Under the pieces are notes generated by a model. The model was not told where the DNA came from and did no database searches. It was given only the letters and a program-made list of their open reading frames with translations. The position numbers were made by a program, and so were the translations under genes. 64,000 bases of DNA from Pardosa pseudoannulata. Its lineage: Eukaryota; Arthropoda; Arachnida; Araneae; Lycosidae. Location: the NCBI GenBank assembly GCA_032207245.1, contig CM063505.1, positions 175,727,827-175,791,826 of the forward strand, in the 5' to 3' direction. Of the stretch, positions 59,992 to 64,000 are shown one piece after another. The stretch's first letter is position 1. The number at the start of each line of letters is the position of its first letter.

Positions 59992-61147
59992 CAGTGGACT
60001 TCGCTTAATGTGATCGTGGTTAATGTTATCAATCGCTTATTGTTATCGAAATCACTTGATCCCGATTTTCTCTCTTCATTTGTATGTTAAAATTATCCCT
60101 TTATGCGACTGTTACATCGGATAATGTTATCAGTTTTCGAACCTCATTTTAATTGGTAAAGGAATATTCACAATGTGGAGCGACGTAACTCACAGTGGAC
60201 TGTAAGAAATGATCAGCACACAAAAAAATTAATTCCACCAGAGAACATTTATTTTGAAGACGCCATGCACACTACAAAATCTTTTGAAGTTCACATTAAC
60301 ACTGGTATTTTTCCCTTCAAGTGCAACCATGGCAACGGGTCAGCAGACGACAATATAATAAGAAAAGCCGGTTGCCACGAAGGGAGAAATTCTCCGAGAT
60401 GAAACTCAGGAGTCACGATAAAACACAATGTATTCAGAAGAATCCCATTTTTTTCTTTCCCTTTCTTTGTTGTTTTAATTTCCGAGAATTCTCCCTCTTT
60501 CACCTAGGGAAAAGGAGAAAAAACAAAGCAGTGGGGTACTACACGTTCCTGGAATTTTTCAGAAATACGCACATCCTGTTCGTGGTCAATAGTTGTCAGA
60601 TAGAAAGCAACAAATTCTATTTGGAACTGAGATGGAACGTATTCACATTTTATGCCTTGCTCACTTACATGCAGTTTGTCGATATGGAGGCCAGAAAGCG
60701 AAATGATTTAACATTAAAACTAAATACCGAAATTTTAAATCGTTATGATAGGTTGCCAAATATGAGTCAGCACAATGCTGCAGCGCAGTTAAACATTTCT
60801 TAACTTCTGAACTGCATTGAAAGTGTTGAAACGTGGAGTACAACACCATTCCGATGACTTTAAAAAATATGATTACGAACGATTTATCAATGAACTTCTT
60901 AGAAAGAATTGTAGACAGTCAACAATTGATCAATTATTCTTATTATGTAAACAATTCTTATGTTTTAAAGGATAATATACAGTACATAAATATAAGGTGT
61001 GTTTTTTCATTTTGTTTTGAAATATAGTACGGGTGAATTAAAGTGTGGGGGGGATAAATTTAATTAAAAAATTTCTAATTTTGTATATCGTTTATTGTTA
61101 TCAAAATCACGGTGGCCCAAAATTATCACATTAAGCGTAGCCCATTG
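59992..61147 (+). mobile_element. Second Tigger/pogo-like transposon relic (1,156 bp)
   Basis: Left end CAGTGGACTTCGCTTAATGT, right end in reverse complement CAATGGGCTACGCTTAATGT. Subterminal TAATGTTATC / GTTATCGAAATCAC words recur inside. A TA remains on the right flank only. Encloses a transposase fragment. Confidence 0.8.
60688..60812 (+). pseudogene. CENP-B/Tigger-type HTH fragment
   Basis: Reads ARKRNDLTLKLNTEILNRYD then RLPNMSQHNAAAQLNIS and a stop, matching the start of CENP-B-like (psq-type) helix-turn-helix DNA-binding domains (KRxxLTLxxKxEILxxYDxLPxMSQRxAAxxLxIS). Domain is cut by a TAA; the catalytic domain is absent. Confidence 0.75.
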
Positions 61148-61948
61148 TATTTTGGAATTATTTTTCAACTTTTCACTATTCCTAAGCACGGTCGAATTAT
61201 CCTCGTTCTGATCCCGTTTACAGGACGAAGTGCCTTTATCAAGCATTTTTTTCTGACGATGCGACCGTGGCTAATGCATCCTTGACTCCTCAATCGTTCC
61301 GGCTCTTCGAATACATATGACTGAATACTGTTAGATATTTGACCAAACAAAATAGTAACAAAAAGATATTTTAACTGTGCTTTTAAATATTTTTATTTCC
61401 GTACATTATCACAGAATTTCTTGATAAATGTGAGCAAATAAAGTCACTTGCCTTTATAATATCAATATATATGACTTATATGCTGTACAAATGCATGATT
61501 ATATAATTGTAAAAATTAATTTCTTGTCAATATGATTATATAACACGATTATATAATTACTATACAAAGAAAATGTATCAAGCTGTTAAATATTTTTTAA
61601 TTACACAGAGATAAAAAATAAACAATTTTGTTAAATTTAAACATTATAATGTTTAAATTTAAGATTATAACGCTGTAAAGTTTACATTTCGCTACGTAAC
61701 CATCAAATACAAATATTTGATGAAATGGATATAATAAAAATTTCTCCTTAACTCCTCTATTCATAGGCTTTTACAGTCTTATTTTATAATTAACATTTTT
61801 TCATGTGCTCTGATTGTACAAACAACCTTCCAGATGCGGATACCAAAAAAATTTAATGTTATGAAACTTAATGTGCAACCTCCGTTTTGTTACTATTTTT
61901 CCCACTTCAACTTTATTATAAATTTTGTCGGCTTACACTTTCATTAAA
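61148..61948. other. Unassigned AT-rich DNA left of the BEL/Pao LTR
   Basis: A perfect local palindrome-like pair, taaatttaaacattataatg / tttaaatttaagattataac, near 61,632-61,670; nothing else recognised. Confidence 0.45.
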
Positions 61949-62630
61949 TGTTGTAAGAATAATTTAATAGATCTATATCTTCAAGAATTGTTTATAAACA
62001 CGTTATTATTTATTTAGTTATTCATCGCCAATTGACTGTTTTGCGGTTATCATTATGATTATAAACGTAAAAAGGAAGTGCTTAGGGAGTCAAATGTCAA
62101 AGGTTGTTTTCTACATCGCTAATCACCTGTGGGTAAGAGTTCATATTTCCTAATTACCATAGTTGTATTTTAGTTTCTTCGATCCTTGTCTCGTAAAGTT
62201 CGATATCATTAAAAATAAATAAAAACTACAATCGAATTTTTAATTCAACGACGTCTGAAAAACCTATTTTGCAATCATCAACAATGACGACAAAAGAATG
62301 TATTTTTACTTATAACCATTAAGATGTTACTTGTTTTCAGACATTTTTATGTACTATTATTGCCCTGAAATCATTTTCAAAATTTCCATCGAGGAAACAT
62401 TTTGTTTTCTTAAGGCGAGAGCTATAAAAAATAGTGTTTATAATTGTCACACAAGACAATTCGGTTGTAAACATTATTTTATTTCTTTGCACATTTATAA
62501 TCAATTTTTACCGTTACACTTTAGGACGCCACACTCAAAACGGGCGCCATTTCCACACACACACACAAGCGTTAGTTTTCTCCCTCGTCGAACATGACAA
62601 AAACGCCATCTACCGGCGTAAACCTCAACA
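61949..62630 (-). mobile_element. BEL/Pao retrotransposon 3' LTR (far boundary tentative)
   Basis: On the minus strand the LTR starts TGTTGAGGTTTACGCCGG at 62,630, directly after a purine tract (aaggtggggagaa, 62,631-62,643), the expected polypurine tract. TGTTGAGG is a frequent BEL/Pao LTR start. The proposed far end TTCTTACAACA (61,949) gives a TGTTG/CAACA inverted pair. An AATAAA lies within (agaaataaaataatg, minus strand near 62,480). The start is well supported, the end is a guess. Confidence 0.6.
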
Positions 62631-62798
62631 TTCTCCCCACCTTGAAACCACAGTGTTTCAAGTCATTACAAATGTTCAATAACAAAAACAATATTACAAC
62701 CTTTTACACAAGCTAATAAAAACACAAAATACATAATAATCAAGATATTCAAGAAATAACAAATCAAAACTTACATATTACAAAATTAAACATTAAAA

Positions 62799-64000
62799 TT
62801 AATAATATTCCATAGGCAATACACAAATTTTTGAAATGGCTCTTTTACAGGTATTAGACTGTGTTTTAATTTTAACAACACGAATGTTCTTATCATTACC
62901 ACAATAAATTTTAACAATCCTACCTATAGCCCATTTATGACAAGGCAAATTATCTTCCATTAACAAAACTAAATCTCCAATTTTGACATTACTTTTTTCA
63001 AACATCCATTTAGATCTCTGTTGTAATTGACTTAAATAATTACGATGCCAAAATTTCCACATATATTGTACAAGTCTAGTAATTTTTTGCCATCTCTTGA
63101 GATGACTCTCATTCAAATTTGTCAAATCAGGCTCATTTAAAGAAGTTAAAGATCTATTTATTAAGAAGTGTGCAGGAGTAAGAACCTCAAAATCATCGTC
63201 GTTAGCTGACAAAGGACAAAGTGGTCGAGAATTCAAAATTCCCTCAATTTGAACAATTAACGTCAAAAACTCTTCATAAGTTAAGGTTATTCCTTTAACA
63301 ACCCTTTTTAGATGGTATTTTAATGACTTTATAGCTGCCTCCCACAAACCGCCAAAGTGTGGTGATCTTGGTGGAATAAATTTCCACTCAATACCTTCTG
63401 CAGCTAAATAGCCAGCCAGTCTTTCATCTGGCCTTTTAACCAATTCATGAAGTTTTTTAATTTCCTTCTCAGCTCCTACAAAATTCCTAGCATTGTCTGA
63501 AAACAATTTTGCACACTTACCTCTACGAGCCATGAACCGTTTTAAGGTTGCTATAAAGGAATCAGAAGTCAAATCTGAAACAATTTCAATATGAACAGCC
63601 TTAAAACAAAAACATACAAAAATACAAACATAAATCTTTTGTAAAGCACCTTTACGCTGAGCCTTATTCTTGATAAGAAAAGGCCCACAAAAATCGACTC
63701 CAGCACAATTAAATGCAAAATCTGGTGTGACTCTTTCCTTGGGCAAATTGCCCATGATTTGAGTTGGCACAATAGGTTGGGCTTTGAAACAAATTATACA
63801 CTGATGAACGATTTTTCTGCAGCTATTGCGTCCATTCAGAGGCCAAAATTTTTCTCTAACTAGATACAGTAAAGAAGAAGCACCAACATGTAAATATTTT
63901 TTATGAAAATATTCTATTATAATATTAGTTAACCTGTGGCCTTTTGGCAAAATCATCTGATGTTTTTTGTTAAAACTAAAATTACTGTTACCTAACCGTC
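62799..64000 (-). CDS. BEL/Pao polyprotein, integrase region (partial)
   Basis: Minus-strand frame open from the window edge (reading RLGNSNFSFNKKHQMILPKG) to a stop at 62,799, about 400 residues; the true start with protease and reverse transcriptase lies outside. Domains in order: H2C2 zinc-binding region (HKKYLHVG ... CRKIVHQCIICFKAQP), the integrase core with FCGPF, KAVHIEIVSDLTSDSFIATL and LFSDNARNFVGA (Asp residues of the DDE triad), then IPPRSPHFGGLWEAAIKSLK with the third acidic residue in the GLWEAA motif. Last comes a Pao-type C-terminal domain (KIGDLVLLMEDNLPCHKWAIGRI). No stop or frameshift was seen, so this copy may be recent. It inserts element cDNA into the host genome. Confidence 0.92.
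   Translation of the reverse strand, partial: RLGNSNFSFNKKHQMILPKGHRLTNIIIEYFHKKYLHVGASSLLYLVREKFWPLNGRNSCRKIVHQCIICFKAQPIVPTQIMGNLPKERVTPDFAFNCAGVDFCGPFLIKNKAQRKGALQKIYVCIFVCFCFKAVHIEIVSDLTSDSFIATLKRFMARRGKCAKLFSDNARNFVGAEKEIKKLHELVKRPDERLAGYLAAEGIEWKFIPPRSPHFGGLWEAAIKSLKYHLKRVVKGITLTYEEFLTLIVQIEGILNSRPLCPLSANDDDFEVLTPAHFLINRSLTSLNEPDLTNLNESHLKRWQKITRLVQYMWKFWHRNYLSQLQQRSKWMFEKSNVKIGDLVLLMEDNLPCHKWAIGRIVKIYCGNDKNIRVVKIKTQSNTCKRAISKICVLPMEYY

Noticed and set aside
62331..62682. Plus-strand frames over the LTR
   Set aside because: They cross the LTR start and the short CA run in the wrong orientation for the element.
1..64000. CRISPR array, prokaryotic operon or phage
   Set aside because: Introns, microsatellites, SINEs and eukaryotic transposons throughout; no spaced direct repeats with unique spacers.

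Overview
This 64 kb window comes from an AT-rich animal genome. An arthropod is likely and a chelicerate such as a spider is possible; the species cannot be fixed from the sequence. The pointers are spliced genes with GT/AG introns, many microsatellites, BEL/Pao, Tc1, Tigger-, hAT- and piggyBac-type elements, tRNA-derived SINEs, and an Argonaute tail that resembles insect AGO1.

Positions 1 to about 21,100 hold the 3' end of a plus-strand Argonaute gene of the AGO1 (microRNA) type. A 33-nt exon (578-610) and a terminal exon (8092-8200) are separated by a 7.5 kb intron and encode the variable loop and the conserved C-terminal strand ending MYFA. The stop codon is followed by about 12.9 kb of sequence without recognisable transposons. 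Its best terminal polyadenylation signal is at 21,040. I interpret this stretch as an unusually long 3'UTR. It carries several Pumilio-type UGUANAUA words, many AU-rich runs and repeated AATAAA signals.

Positions 21,186-25,360 are a nest of small DNA-transposon remnants, including one hAT-type element with a perfect 8-bp target duplication. Positions 25,785-27,396 (minus strand) hold the only other gene I can support: a two-exon gene for a secreted serine-rich protein of 225 residues whose stop codon overlaps its AATAAA signal.

From 27,400 to the end the window is repeat-dominated. It holds a 500-bp microsatellite block, at least seven pieces of one tRNA-derived SINE family, and three to four TTAA-flanked piggyBac-like elements. 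It also holds two Tc1-like relics, two Tigger/pogo-like relics, hAT-type MITEs, a MITE present in two inverted copies, and a non-LTR retrotransposon 3' fragment. Several unrelated local tandem duplications have a period near 180-195 bp. The window ends inside a BEL/Pao retrotransposon on the minus strand, with the integrase part of its polyprotein and a 3' LTR. No rRNA, functional tRNA, CRISPR or prokaryotic feature was seen.
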